From contig CAWJLG010000014.1 of NCBI GenBank assembly GCA_963843595.1, forward strand, positions 62,001 to 126,000: 64,000 bases of DNA. Direction: 5' to 3'. The DNA comes from CAIWHR01 sp963843595. GTDB taxonomy: Bacteria > Pseudomonadota > Gammaproteobacteria > Burkholderiales > Casimicrobiaceae. Below are positions 36,967 through 46,512 of the stretch, in pieces. A model generated the notes under the pieces. That model saw only the letters and a list, made by a program, of their open reading frames with translations. It had not been told where the DNA came from and made no database searches. Made by a program: the position numbers and the translations under genes. The stretch's first letter is position 1, and every line of letters starts with the position of its first letter.

Positions 36967-38308
36967 TTACACCAGTCCGCGCGCGCTCGCCAACAGATAT
37001 CCGAACACGCACGACGAGAACACCCCGATGAGCCCCGGCAGGATGAAGCTGTGGTTGATCACATACTTGCCGATGCGGGTCGTGCCCGAGCGGTCGAACT
37101 GGATCGTCGCGAGGTCGCTCGGATACGTCGGCAGGATGTAGTAGCCGTAGGAGGCAGCTGCGAAGGCGACCACGTAGCCCGGCGGCACGCCGATCGAGAG
37201 GGCGACGGGCACCATGGCGGCGATGGCGGCCGCCTGCGAGTTGACGAGCTTGGACACGATCAACAGCGCGAGCCCGTAGGTCCACGGCTGGGTCTTCACC
37301 ACGCCCGCCAATGCGGACTTGATGCCCGGCAGGTTCGCCTCGAATACCGTATCGGCCATCCACGCGACGCCGAACACCGCGACCACCGCGATCATGCCGG
37401 CACGAAACACCTCGTTCTTGGCGATCGACATCGGATTGGTCTTGGTGAAGATGATGATCAGGGCGCCAGCCATCAGCATGAACATCTGGATCGTCAGCAC
37501 CATCGACAGCGGCTTGTCGTTCACCAGTCGGCCGGATCGGCTCGACGGCACCGAGCGCCGCAACCACCGCAATCGCGCCGACGAAGATCCACATCGCGGT
37601 CCACTGGTTCGTCGACAGCTTCTTGTCGAGCAGCGTGGCGGACTCCCCGTACACGAACTTGCGGCTTTCCGGGTCGGCGATGAGCTGCTGGAACGCCTCG
37701 TCCTTGTCGAGATCCTTGCCGCGGAACCAGCTGAAGATGCCGATCATCAGCACGCCGACCAGCGTGGAGGGAATGGTGACCGACAGCAGCGTGACGAAAT
37801 CGATGATCGGGCTGCCCGCAGGCGCCTTGGCGAGGAAGGCCACGAGCGACACCACGGCAACGGACACCGGACTCGCGATGATGCCCATCTGGCTCGCGAT
37901 CGAGGATGCCGCCATGGGCCGCTCGGGCCGGATGTTGTTCTTGATCGCCACGTCGTAGATGATCGGCAGCATCGTGTACACGACGTGCCCCGTCCCGCAC
38001 AGCATCGTCAGCGTGCAGGTCGTGAACGGCGCGAGGATCGACACATACTTCGGATTGCGCCGCAGGATCTTCTCGGCCAGCTGCAGCAGCACGTCGAGGC
38101 CGCCCGAGGCCTGAAGCGTGGCGGAGGCGGCCACCACCGCAACGATGGTGAGCATGACGTCCACCGGGGGCTTGCCGGGAGGCAGCCTGAACGCGAACAC
38201 CAGGATGACGATGCCGATGCCGCCGAGAAGACCGAGCGCGACACCGCCCTTGCGCGCCCCGTAGAACAGGCACGCGAGGATCAGTACGATCTGCAGGAAG
38301 AATTCCAT
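36967..38308 (-). pseudogene. dcuB: DcuB anaerobic C4-dicarboxylate transporter, interrupted by one frameshift
   Basis: The first 265 codons (38308 to about 37530) read as DcuB: FYGARKGGVALGLLGGIG, PPVDVMLTIVAVVAASATLQ, CGTGHVVYTMLPIIYDVAIK. The last 185 codons continue in another frame: LVNDKPLSMVLTIQMFMLMA, GVAWMADTVFEAN, ASYGYYILPTYPSDLATIQF and IGKYVINHSFILPGLIGVF. The junction is EPIRP then LVNDKP, and removing one base near 37528 restores a protein of about 446 residues. All other parts look intact, so the shift is either recent or a sequencing error. The gene starts 16 bases after dcuA. DcuB normally exchanges fumarate and succinate in anaerobic growth. Confidence 0.85.
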
Positions 38309-38324
38309 AACGTCGCCTCTCTGG

Positions 38325-39650
38325 TCAGAACATGACCCGCGCGAGCGCCAGCCCGGTGATGACCGCCACGGACGTCGCCACGATCCCCGGGATCATGAAC
38401 GAGTGGTTGAGCACGTACTTGCCGATCTTCGTCGTTCCGGACAGGTCGAAGTTGATCGCCGCGATCAGCGAGCCGTAGGTCGGGATGAAGAAGTAGCCGT
38501 TGACCGACGGGAACATCGCGATCAGGAACTGCGGCGGGATGCCCAGCGCGATGCCCAGCGGCATCAGTGCCCGCGTCGTCGCCGCCTGGCTGTACAGCAG
38601 CACCGAGGCGAAGAACAGGCCGAAGGCGAATGTCCATGGCGCGACCTTCGCCCAGTCGCCGATTGCCGGCACGATCACGTCCTTGTGCGCGGCGATGAAG
38701 CTGTCGCCCAGCCACGCCAGCCCGAAAATGCCGATCACCGCGACCACGCCTGCGCGCAGCGTCGGCGTCTTCGGCACCTCATCGACATTGATCTTCGTCA
38801 CCAGCAGCATCGCCGCCGCGACCGACATCATCACGATCTCGATGACGATCGGCATCTGCAGCGCAGCCTTGGCGCCGGGCAGCGTGCGCAGGCTGGGGAA
38901 GAAGCCGAACAGCACGACCAGCGCGACGCCGGCCAGGAATATGAACGCCGAGGCCTTGGCGGCGGGCTTCAGCGGCGGACGGTCGGCGGCCGACACGGGC
39001 GCCGGCACCGCGCCGGCCGCGAGCCGCGCCTGGTATTCCGGATCGTCCTTCAGGTCCTTGCCGATGAACATCGAGACGATCGCCGCGGCGAGGACACCGG
39101 TGAGCGTGGCCGGCACGCACACCATCAGGATCTCCGGCAGTCCCCACTGGGTCATGCCCTTCTCGGAGAACAGGCCGATCATCGCCGCGGTGGCGGCGGC
39201 GACCGGGCTCGCGGTGATCGCCTGCTGCGAGGCGATCGTCGCCACGGCCATCGGCCGCTCGGGACGGATGCCGTTCTGGTGCGCCGTCTCGTAGATCACC
39301 GGGAGCAGCGGATAGACGATGTGCCCCGTACCCGCCACGAAGGTGAAACTCCACGTGGTGAGCGGCGCGACGATCGTCACGTACTTCGGATTGGCGCGGA
39401 TGATGCGCTCGGCGACGCGGACCAGGAAGTCGATCCCGCCGGCGGCATCCATCACCGACGCGGCCATGATGACCGCGAGGATGATCAGCATCACGTCGAC
39501 CGGCGGCGACGTCGGGTTGACGCCGAACGCGACGACCAGCACCAGCAGTCCAACCGCGCCCCAAAGGCCGAGGCCGACGCCGGAAAAGCGCGCGCCCATC
39601 CAGATCGCGGCGAGCACGACGACGAATTGCAGAACGATCGATAGTGTCAT
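38325..39650 (-). CDS. dcuA: anaerobic C4-dicarboxylate transporter DcuA
   Basis: The 441-residue inner-membrane protein is a Dcu-family exchanger (about 10-12 helices). It carries MGARFSGVGLGLWGAVGL, PPVDVMLIILAVIMAASVMD, VAGTGHIVYPLLPVIYETAH and FIPTYGSLIAAINFDLSGTT with the closing NHSFMIPGIVATS. It is closer to E. coli DcuA than DcuB in its ends and in its SQAATTRALMPLG segment. Dcu carriers exchange aspartate, fumarate, malate and succinate. It is the middle gene of aspA-dcuA-dcuB (37 and 16-base gaps), a common arrangement for fumarate supply from aspartate. Confidence 0.9.
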   Translation of the reverse strand: MTLSIVLQFVVVLAAIWMGARFSGVGLGLWGAVGLLVLVVAFGVNPTSPPVDVMLIILAVIMAASVMDAAGGIDFLVRVAERIIRANPKYVTIVAPLTTWSFTFVAGTGHIVYPLLPVIYETAHQNGIRPERPMAVATIASQQAITASPVAAATAAMIGLFSEKGMTQWGLPEILMVCVPATLTGVLAAAIVSMFIGKDLKDDPEYQARLAAGAVPAPVSAADRPPLKPAAKASAFIFLAGVALVVLFGFFPSLRTLPGAKAALQMPIVIEIVMMSVAAAMLLVTKINVDEVPKTPTLRAGVVAVIGIFGLAWLGDSFIAAHKDVIVPAIGDWAKVAPWTFAFGLFFASVLLYSQAATTRALMPLGIALGIPPQFLIAMFPSVNGYFFIPTYGSLIAAINFDLSGTTKIGKYVLNHSFMIPGIVATSVAVITGLALARVMF

Positions 39651-39687
39651 GGTCTCTCTCCCTTGCCGACGGTCCCCGCGGGATCGC

Positions 39688-41091
39688 CTACTGCTCGAAC
39701 TTGGGGCTGATCAGGTTTTCGAACGAGAAGACCTCGTCCCATTTTTGCTGCGTCATCAGCTTGCGTTCCTTGACGACGATGTCGTGCAGCGACTTGCCGG
39801 TCTCGTAGCCCTCGCGCGCGAGCTCGGCGCACTGCTTGTAGCCGAGCGATGGCTTCAGCACCGTGACGATACCGAGCGAATTCAGCACCATGTCGCGCGT
39901 GCGCTCGGCGTTGGCAGTGATGCCGTCGATGCAGTTGACCCGCAGGCTGTTGACCGCGTTCTCCATCGTCGCGATCGACGTGAACAGCGCGAACGTGATC
40001 ACCGGCTCCATCACGTTGAGCTGGAGCTGCCCGGCCGACGCCGCGAGCGTCACCGTGAGGTCGAGGCCGATCACGAGGAAGCCGACCTGGTTCACGACCT
40101 CCGGTATCACCGGGTTCACCTTGCCGGGCATGATCGAACTGCCGGGCTGCATCTGCGGCAGGTTGATCTCGTTGAAGCCGCAGCGCGGCCCGCTGGCGAG
40201 CAGCCGGATGTCGTTGCAGATCTTGGTGAGCTTCGACGACGTGCGCTTCAGGACGCCGGAGAGCAGCACGTAGGCGCCGGTGTCGGAGGTCGCCTCGATC
40301 AGGTCGCCGGCGAGGATGAACTTGCGGCCGGTGAGCTCGGACAGGTACTTGGTCGCGAGTTCGGGGTAGCCCGGCGCGGCGGTCACGGTCGTGCCGATCG
40401 CGGTCGCGCCGAGGTTGATCTCGTGCAGGAACTGCCGGACCTCGGCGATGCGCTGCACCTCCTCGCCGATGGTCGTGCCCCAGCCGTGGAACTCCTGCCC
40501 GAGCGACATCGGCACCGCGTCCTGCAGGTGCGTCCGTCCCATCTTCAGCACGCGGTCGAACTCCTTCGCCTTGGCGAAGAACGCGTTCTGCAGCGCGGTC
40601 AGCGCCTGCAGGTAGCTCTCGAGCCGCAGGATCAGCGCGAGACGGAACGCGCACGGGTACATGTCGTTGGTCGACTGCCCGAAGTTGACGTGGTCGTTCG
40701 GATTGACGTACTGGTATTCGCCCTTCTTGTGGCCCATCGACTCGAGCGCGAGGTTCGCGATCACCTCGTTCGCATTCATGTTGGTCGACGTACCGGCGCC
40801 GCCCTGGATGAAGTCGGTGACGAACTGGTCGCGCATCTCGCCCGCGATCAGCCGGTCGCACGCCTTCGCGATCGCGTCGGCGACTTTCGCATCGATCACG
40901 CCGAGGTCACGGTTCGCGAGCGCGGCGGCCTTCTTCACATAGCCGAACGCCTTGACGAAGTTCGGCTCCAGTGACATCGGGATGCCGGTGATGTGGAAGT
41001 TCTCCTTTCCCCGCAGCGTCTGCACGCCGTAGTACGCGGTGTCAGGAAGTTCCTTCTCGCCGAGAAAGTCTTTTTCGATGCGCGTGGCCAT
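39688..41091 (-). CDS. aspA: aspartate ammonia-lyase
   Basis: The 467-residue cytoplasmic enzyme converts aspartate to fumarate and ammonia. It has the fumarase/aspartase signature GSSIMPGKVNP with the catalytic Ser in the flexible loop, together with TNMNANEVIAN, HVNFGQSTNDMYP and GRTHLQDAVP, and TKYLSELTGRKF. The start MATRIEKDFLGEKELPDTAYYG is typical, and AGGAG lies seven bases before the ATG at 41091. It leads an operon with two dicarboxylate exchangers, so aspartate taken up can be deaminated and the fumarate used by the nearby Frd. Confidence 0.95.
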   Translation of the reverse strand: MATRIEKDFLGEKELPDTAYYGVQTLRGKENFHITGIPMSLEPNFVKAFGYVKKAAALANRDLGVIDAKVADAIAKACDRLIAGEMRDQFVTDFIQGGAGTSTNMNANEVIANLALESMGHKKGEYQYVNPNDHVNFGQSTNDMYPCAFRLALILRLESYLQALTALQNAFFAKAKEFDRVLKMGRTHLQDAVPMSLGQEFHGWGTTIGEEVQRIAEVRQFLHEINLGATAIGTTVTAAPGYPELATKYLSELTGRKFILAGDLIEATSDTGAYVLLSGVLKRTSSKLTKICNDIRLLASGPRCGFNEINLPQMQPGSSIMPGKVNPVIPEVVNQVGFLVIGLDLTVTLAASAGQLQLNVMEPVITFALFTSIATMENAVNSLRVNCIDGITANAERTRDMVLNSLGIVTVLKPSLGYKQCAELAREGYETGKSLHDIVVKERKLMTQQKWDEVFSFENLISPKFEQ

Positions 41092-41227
41092 GGTTTCGCT
41101 CCTTGTCTTCGAACTCCGGCCGCCCGGCGAGACGGAGATGGGGTTACGCCGCAGGGCGCTCCTTCCGTTGGTCCGGATCATCCCTGCATTCGGGGCCGCA
41201 CGACTGCTTCGCTGCGACAATGCGTCG

Positions 41228-42553
41228 CTATCGCCCGGATTCGTCAGACAAATTTTCCGCCGACGCTGCATGGGCGTCTTGATCCGGCGCAACGGACGCT
41301 CCGATACGGACATGCGTGCCGCGGCCCCGGCTCAGCGCGCTCCGGTCCTCGCGCGCGCGGATGCGCGCACCGTCGCGCACCGTGTCCGCCGGGTAGACGA
41401 CGACCTGTTCGCCGGGCTGAAGCCCGGCCGTCACGACGGTCCGGGCGCCGCTGCGCGGTCCGGGCTCGACGACGCGCAGCCGTGCGCGATTGCCGTCCGC
41501 GACGAAGACGCTCCACTCGCTGCCGTGGCGGAACAATGCACCGGTCGGAACCACGACGGCGTCCGCGCGCCGCTCGATGGCGATGCGGGCGTCGATCCGG
41601 TACGCGTCACCCAGGTCCTGCCATTCCGCCGCGGGCGACACGAAGTCGATCACGACGTTCACCCGCTGCTCCTCCACCCCCAGCGCGGACACCTTCGTGA
41701 ACGCCGATGGCTCGACCAGCCGCACCCGCCCCGCAAGCGGCGGCGTCCCGGCACCGCGGTCGAGCCGCGCCTCGGCGCCGGGTCGGATCAGCGACGCGTC
41801 GGCGGACAGAACGTCGACGACGACTTCGAGATTGCGCGGGTCACCCAGTTCGACGATCGGCGTTCCGACCGTGACGACGGCCTCGCTCTCCTGCGCGACG
41901 CGCAGCACGCGCCCGGGTACCGGCGAACGGATTTCCCAGCGCTCGCCGGTGACGCGGTCGCCGGTCCCGGTGCGCGCCCGCGACAGTGCCGCGCGCGCGA
42001 GGGCCAGCTGATGCTCGGCCGCATGATCGTCGAACCGGGCCGCCGCGAGCTCCTTGGTCTTCAGCTCCACCTCGCGCTCGGCGCGTTCCAGCGCCTGCTT
42101 CGACGTGAAGCCCTGCCCGGCGAGGCTGCGGCCGCGCTCGAGCTCGGAGCGCGCGAGATCGAGCGCGACCTGCGCGCGCTCTACGCCGGCAGTCGCGCTG
42201 GCGCGCCCGGCCTCGGCGGCGCCGACGCGTTCGGCCAGCTCCTGAACGGTGCGCGCGTCCAGCAGCGACGGTGCGGCCGGGACCAGCGTCGCGACCAGCG
42301 TGCCGCGTTCCACGTTGTCACCGGCCTTGAGCGCCACACGCAGCAGCCTTCCGGCCAGCGGCGCCGAGACGACGTAACGCTCGCGTACGCGGGTCTTGCC
42401 GTCCTCGTCGACGGTCTTCTCGAACGGTCCGCGAACCACCGGTGCCACGTCGACCTCGACGGCGCGGGGTGCGAACGCCCACGCCAGCAGCGCGGCCGCC
42501 GCCACGATCGCCGCGAGCCACGGCCAGTGCTTCCACCACTCTATTGCGTCCAT
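41228..42553 (-). CDS. HlyD-family periplasmic adaptor of an ABC exporter
   Basis: The 441-residue protein has a single N-terminal membrane helix (WPWLAAIVAAAALLAWAFA) and then the membrane-fusion-protein layout: a lipoyl-like strand GRLLRVALKAGDNVERGTLVATL, a long helical hairpin (about 95-190, VGAAEAGRASATAGVERAQ) and a second lipoyl half with WEIRSPVPGRVLRV. It sits at the end of the ATPase-permease-adaptor operon, two bases after the permease stop. No outer-membrane factor gene is nearby. Substrate unknown. Confidence 0.9.
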   Translation of the reverse strand: MDAIEWWKHWPWLAAIVAAAALLAWAFAPRAVEVDVAPVVRGPFEKTVDEDGKTRVRERYVVSAPLAGRLLRVALKAGDNVERGTLVATLVPAAPSLLDARTVQELAERVGAAEAGRASATAGVERAQVALDLARSELERGRSLAGQGFTSKQALERAEREVELKTKELAAARFDDHAAEHQLALARAALSRARTGTGDRVTGERWEIRSPVPGRVLRVAQESEAVVTVGTPIVELGDPRNLEVVVDVLSADASLIRPGAEARLDRGAGTPPLAGRVRLVEPSAFTKVSALGVEEQRVNVVIDFVSPAAEWQDLGDAYRIDARIAIERRADAVVVPTGALFRHGSEWSVFVADGNRARLRVVEPGPRSGARTVVTAGLQPGEQVVVYPADTVRDGARIRAREDRSALSRGRGTHVRIGASVAPDQDAHAASAENLSDESGR

Positions 42554-42555
42554 CG

Positions 42556-44913
42556 CTACTCTCTCGTCTTCAGTGCCCCGACCATGTCGAGGCGGTCGAT
42601 CCGCCGGCGCACGATCAGCGCGCTTGCCACGCCGGCCGCGGCAATCGCCAGCGCCGCGAATGCATACGTCCGCGGCGCGATGACGATCGGGATCGCGATC
42701 ATGTCGGTGTGGCTCATCCGGACGATGGTCCACGACAGCGCGTAGCCGAGCACGCACCCCAGCGGCAGCGCGGCCGCGACCTCGAGCGCCAGTTCGCCCA
42801 GCAGGAACGTCGACACCTCGCCGCGGGTGAAACCCAGCACGCGCAGGCTCGCGAGCTCCCAGGTGCGCTCCTGCAGCGCGATCCGCGCATGGTTGTACAC
42901 GACGCCGATCGCGATCATCGCCGCGAATCCGGTCAGGATCGCCGTGAAGAAGAGCACGTTGCGGGCGGAGGTCTCGCGGAAGTTGGCGAGCATCGCCGTC
43001 TTGCTGGCGGCGATGGCGACGCGCGGGAACTCCTTCAGCCGCCCGAACAGCGCCTCCGCCAGCTCCGAGTCGAGTTTCGCCGACACCGTCGAGACGGTGT
43101 CGCCGTCGCCGGCGAGACGGTTCAGCGCGGCGAGATCCATGTAGGCGAAGAGGCCGATCAAGTCGCGCACGGTGCCCGCCACCGCGACATCGCGCTGGCG
43201 GCGCTCGCCCGTGAGCACCTCGACGCGAAGGGTGTCTCCGGCGCGCACGTCAAGTCGCTCCGCGAGCCGGTCGGTCAGCAGCAGGCCCTCGGCGGGAACC
43301 GGAATCGGCCGGACGTCGGCGTCGAGCGGCCGATGTAGCTCGCCGCCGCGCGCGATACCCTGGATGGCCGTTCGATACGCGTGGTGGCCGGCGACGAGGC
43401 GCACCGGGACGGCGCGCGCGCCTTCGGCCATCGTCACGCCCGGCAGGCGCCCGATCTCGCGCACGGCCCGCGGGGCCGTCGGCTCGACCAGGGCGATCTC
43501 CACATCGGCACGCTGGGCGGCGACGAACTGCACGTCGATCATGTAGTCGAGCGCATCGCGCCAGAACATCCCGGAAATGACGATCGCCATCGCGGCGGCG
43601 ATTCCCACCGTCGTCAGCAGCGCACGGCCGGGACGTCGCTCCATGTTGCGCACCGTCATCCGCATCGCGGGCGTGAGCAGCCGGCCGAGCCCCAGCCGCT
43701 CCATCAACGTCGGGCCGAAACGTCCCGGAAAGGGCGGCCGCATCGCTTCGGCCGGGGCGATGCCGACGGCTCGCTGCACGGCCCCGAGCGTGCCGGCGGC
43801 CGCGGCGCCGAGCGTGATCGCCGACGCGACGCCGACCACCCACGGCGGCAGGCGGAAGCGGTACGACGGAAAGTGGAAGAACTCGGCATAGAGACCGGTC
43901 ACCGCCTCGCCGAACCAGATGCCGGCGCCGATTCCGAACAGGATGCCCAATACGACGATGACGCCGACCTGCAGCAGGTAGTGGCGGACGAGCGTCGCGT
44001 TGTCGTAACCGAGCGCCTTCAGCGCCGCGATCTGCTCGCGCTGCGTGGCGACCTGGCGGCCGAGGACCACGTTGAGCAGGAACGCGGCGACCGCGAGGAA
44101 GATCGACGGGATCATCGTCCCGATGACCTGCCACTGGTTGATCTCCTGCGAAAGGATCCGGTGCGACAGCTGCTCGTCGCGGCCGTACGCGTTGAGCCCG
44201 CCGTACGGTTCGAGCAGCGCGTCGAGCGCGGCGATGACCGCACGCTCCGAGGCGCCGGGAGCGAGGCGCGCCGCGACGCGGTTGAACGCGCCTTCCATGT
44301 CGTAGGCGGTGGCGAGCCGCGTGCGGTCGACCCACAGGACGCCGAAGTTGCGATCGTCCGGGAACGCGCCGCCCGACGTCGCGTAGATGTAATCGGGCGA
44401 CAATCCGATGCCGACGATCGACAGCGTCTCGCGCTTGCCGTTGACGAGCGCGCCCAGCGTGTCCCCGGGTTTGATCCCTCGCGCGCCGGCGAAGCCCTCC
44501 GACACGACGGCCTCGCCCTGTGCTGCTTCCGGCGCGCGTCCGCGGCGGATGACGAGCCGATTCAGTCGTGGCGGCTCGCCCGCTGGCAATCCGATCAGCC
44601 GACCGATCACCGGCTCGGCCACTCCCGGGACGTCGAGCGTCGCGTCGAACGCGACGGTGGTCTCGGCGTCCGCGACGCCGGGAATTTCAGCGATACGTTG
44701 CTCGAGGGTGCGCGGCCCGCGCTTGAGCTCCGCGAACACCTGCGCGAAGTGCGCGCTCTCGTAGAACGACTCCCGGGCGTCGATCAGCGACTCGTAGGTC
44801 GCAATCGAGCCGGCGAACCCCGCCACCGCGCTGCCGACAACCAGCGCGACGGTGACGACCTGGCTCTTGAGATGCCAGAGGTCACGCAGCAGCTTGCGGT
44901 CGAGCGCTTTCAC
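42556..44913 (-). CDS. FtsX/MacB-type ABC transporter permease
   Basis: The 785-residue protein has two FtsX-type permease modules. The first membrane helix lies near residue 15 (VVTVALVVGSAVAGFAGSI), followed by a periplasmic domain. A helix cluster is at about 250-400 (IFLAVAAFLLNVVLGRQVAT, VGVIVVLGILFGIGAG), and a second cluster is near the C-terminus (NVLFFTAILTGFAAMIAIGVVY). The N-terminal VKALDRKLLRDLWHLKSQ is typical. GTG at 44913 overlaps the stop of the ATPase gene (GTGA), so they are coupled. Duplicated FtsX permeases act in lipoprotein, peptide or lipid export or mechanotransmission. Confidence 0.9.
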   Translation of the reverse strand: MKALDRKLLRDLWHLKSQVVTVALVVGSAVAGFAGSIATYESLIDARESFYESAHFAQVFAELKRGPRTLEQRIAEIPGVADAETTVAFDATLDVPGVAEPVIGRLIGLPAGEPPRLNRLVIRRGRAPEAAQGEAVVSEGFAGARGIKPGDTLGALVNGKRETLSIVGIGLSPDYIYATSGGAFPDDRNFGVLWVDRTRLATAYDMEGAFNRVAARLAPGASERAVIAALDALLEPYGGLNAYGRDEQLSHRILSQEINQWQVIGTMIPSIFLAVAAFLLNVVLGRQVATQREQIAALKALGYDNATLVRHYLLQVGVIVVLGILFGIGAGIWFGEAVTGLYAEFFHFPSYRFRLPPWVVGVASAITLGAAAAGTLGAVQRAVGIAPAEAMRPPFPGRFGPTLMERLGLGRLLTPAMRMTVRNMERRPGRALLTTVGIAAAMAIVISGMFWRDALDYMIDVQFVAAQRADVEIALVEPTAPRAVREIGRLPGVTMAEGARAVPVRLVAGHHAYRTAIQGIARGGELHRPLDADVRPIPVPAEGLLLTDRLAERLDVRAGDTLRVEVLTGERRQRDVAVAGTVRDLIGLFAYMDLAALNRLAGDGDTVSTVSAKLDSELAEALFGRLKEFPRVAIAASKTAMLANFRETSARNVLFFTAILTGFAAMIAIGVVYNHARIALQERTWELASLRVLGFTRGEVSTFLLGELALEVAAALPLGCVLGYALSWTIVRMSHTDMIAIPIVIAPRTYAFAALAIAAAGVASALIVRRRIDRLDMVGALKTRE

Positions 44914-45626
44914 CAGGAGAGCTCCGACGGCGTCAGGCGCCGCGCGTTGACGTCGACCTTGGCGATGCGACCGTCGGCGAGGTGCAGCACGCGGTCCGCC
45001 ATCCCCGCGATCGACGCGTTGTGCGTGATCACGACCGCCGTGGTACCGAGCTCGACGTTGATCCGGGCGATCGCCTCCAGCACGACCTTGCCGGTCACGT
45101 AATCGAGCGCGCCCGTCGGTTCGTCGCACAGCAGCACGTCGGGCCGCTTGGCGATCGCCCGCGCGATCGCGACGCGCTGCTGCTCGCCGCCGGAGAGCTG
45201 CGACGGGAAATGATCGGCACGGGACGTCAGACCCACGAGCGCGATCGCCTCGTCCGCGTGCATCGGGTTCGTGGCGATGTCGGTGACGAGGGCGACGTTC
45301 TCGCGCACCGTCAGGCTCGGGATCAGGTTGTAGAACTGGAACACGAACCCGACGTGCTCGCGGCGATAGCGCGTGAGTTCGGCCTCTCCGGCGGTGGCGA
45401 GGTTGTGGTCGCGCCAGAACGCTTCGCCCGCGGTCGGTGTGTCGAGGCCGCCGAGGATGTTGAGCAGCGTCGACTTGCCACTGCCCGAGGGTCCCAGCAG
45501 GACGACGAATTCGCCCTCGTAGATTTCGAGCGCGAGGTCGGACAGCGCCTGAACCGCCACTTCGCCCATCCGGTAGGTCTTGGAAAGACCCCGGGCGACG
45601 AAGACGACGGGTTTTGCTTGCGCCAC
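44910..45626 (-). CDS. ABC transporter ATP-binding protein (MacB/LolD-like)
   Basis: The 238-residue ATPase has Walker A GPSGSGKSTLLN near residue 42, Q-loop FQFYNLIPSLTV, signature LSGGEQQRVAIARA, Walker B LLCDEPTGALD and the switch His in THNASIAGMADRV. DEPTGALDYVTG is typical of the LolD/MacB subfamily that partners FtsX-type permeases. Two GTG codons open the frame at 45632 and 45626. The second has GGAG at a proper distance, so I prefer it. It starts the ABC operon, 82 bases after frdB on the same strand. Confidence 0.92.
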   Translation of the reverse strand: MAQAKPVVFVARGLSKTYRMGEVAVQALSDLALEIYEGEFVVLLGPSGSGKSTLLNILGGLDTPTAGEAFWRDHNLATAGEAELTRYRREHVGFVFQFYNLIPSLTVRENVALVTDIATNPMHADEAIALVGLTSRADHFPSQLSGGEQQRVAIARAIAKRPDVLLCDEPTGALDYVTGKVVLEAIARINVELGTTAVVITHNASIAGMADRVLHLADGRIAKVDVNARRLTPSELSW

Positions 45627-45714
45627 CGGCACTCCTGCAGGGGCGGACCAGGCCGCCCGCGCGCCGGCGGCGCCGCTCAGCGACGGGGCGCGCGCGGGCG
45701 CGCTACCGTGAGCG

Positions 45715-46512
45715 TCAGCTCCACCCCATTTTCACCATCTTGCGCCGCATGAACGCGATCTGCGTCGCGAGCGGCAGCTCCTTCGGGCAGACGTCGTGGC
45801 AGGCGAGCAGCGACATGCAGCCGAACACCCCGTCGTCGTCGCCGATCACGTCGTAGTAGTCGGCGTCGGTGCGCCTGTCGCGCGGGTCGAGCCGGAAGCG
45901 CGCGATGCGATTCAACCCGACCGCGCCGACGAAGTCCTCGCGCATCCGCGCCGTGCCGCAGGCCGCCACGCAGCAGCCGCACTCGATGCAGCGGTCGAGC
46001 TCGTAGATCTTGTCGGCGAGGTCCGGATCCATCCGCTCCTCGATCCGCGTGAGATCGGGGTTGGGGTCCTTCATGTGCAGCCAGCCGCGCAGCCGCTCGC
46101 TCATCCCGCGCATCCACTTGCCGGTGTTCACCGACAGGTCGCCGATCAGCTCGAAGAACGGCAGCGGCGCCAGCGTGATCTCGGTGCCGAGGTTCTTGGT
46201 CAGCGTGCGGCACGCGAGCGTGGGCCGGCCGTTGATCACCATTGCGCAGCTGCCGCAGATCCCGGCACGGCAGACGAAGTCGAACTGCAGCGACGGGTCC
46301 TGTTTCTCGCGGATCTCGTTCAACGCGATGAACAATGTCATCCCGTCCGCTTCCTCGAGCTCGTAGGTCTGCATCCGCGGCACGCTCGCCGGATCCTGCG
46401 GATTGTGGCGAAGGACGCTGATCTTCAGCGCGCGGCGGGGCCCGCCCGCGCCGTTGCCCCCGTTGCCCGCGGCGGGCGCCGGTACCACCTTGATGACGGC
46501 AGCGTCGCTCAT
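45715..46512 (-). CDS. frdB: fumarate reductase iron-sulfur subunit
   Basis: The 265-residue subunit carries electrons from the cytochrome to the flavin. The plant-type [2Fe-2S] ligands are CRAGICGSC and the later C in LACRT, the [4Fe-4S] cluster is CIECGCCVAACG, and the [3Fe-4S] site uses CMSLLACHDVCPKE. The order and the CIECGCCVAACGT motif are as in epsilonproteobacterial FrdB. A Gly/Pro-rich stretch of about 25 residues precedes the conserved region. ATG at 46512 overlaps the frdA stop by ATGA. It lies on the cytoplasmic face with FrdA. Confidence 0.93.
   Translation of the reverse strand: MSDAAVIKVVPAPAAGNGGNGAGGPRRALKISVLRHNPQDPASVPRMQTYELEEADGMTLFIALNEIREKQDPSLQFDFVCRAGICGSCAMVINGRPTLACRTLTKNLGTEITLAPLPFFELIGDLSVNTGKWMRGMSERLRGWLHMKDPNPDLTRIEERMDPDLADKIYELDRCIECGCCVAACGTARMREDFVGAVGLNRIARFRLDPRDRRTDADYYDVIGDDDGVFGCMSLLACHDVCPKELPLATQIAFMRRKMVKMGWS

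Noticed and set aside
41092..41227. FNR-type box upstream of aspA
   Set aside because: No TTGAT/TTGAC half-site pair with four-base spacing is present in the short region before aspA.
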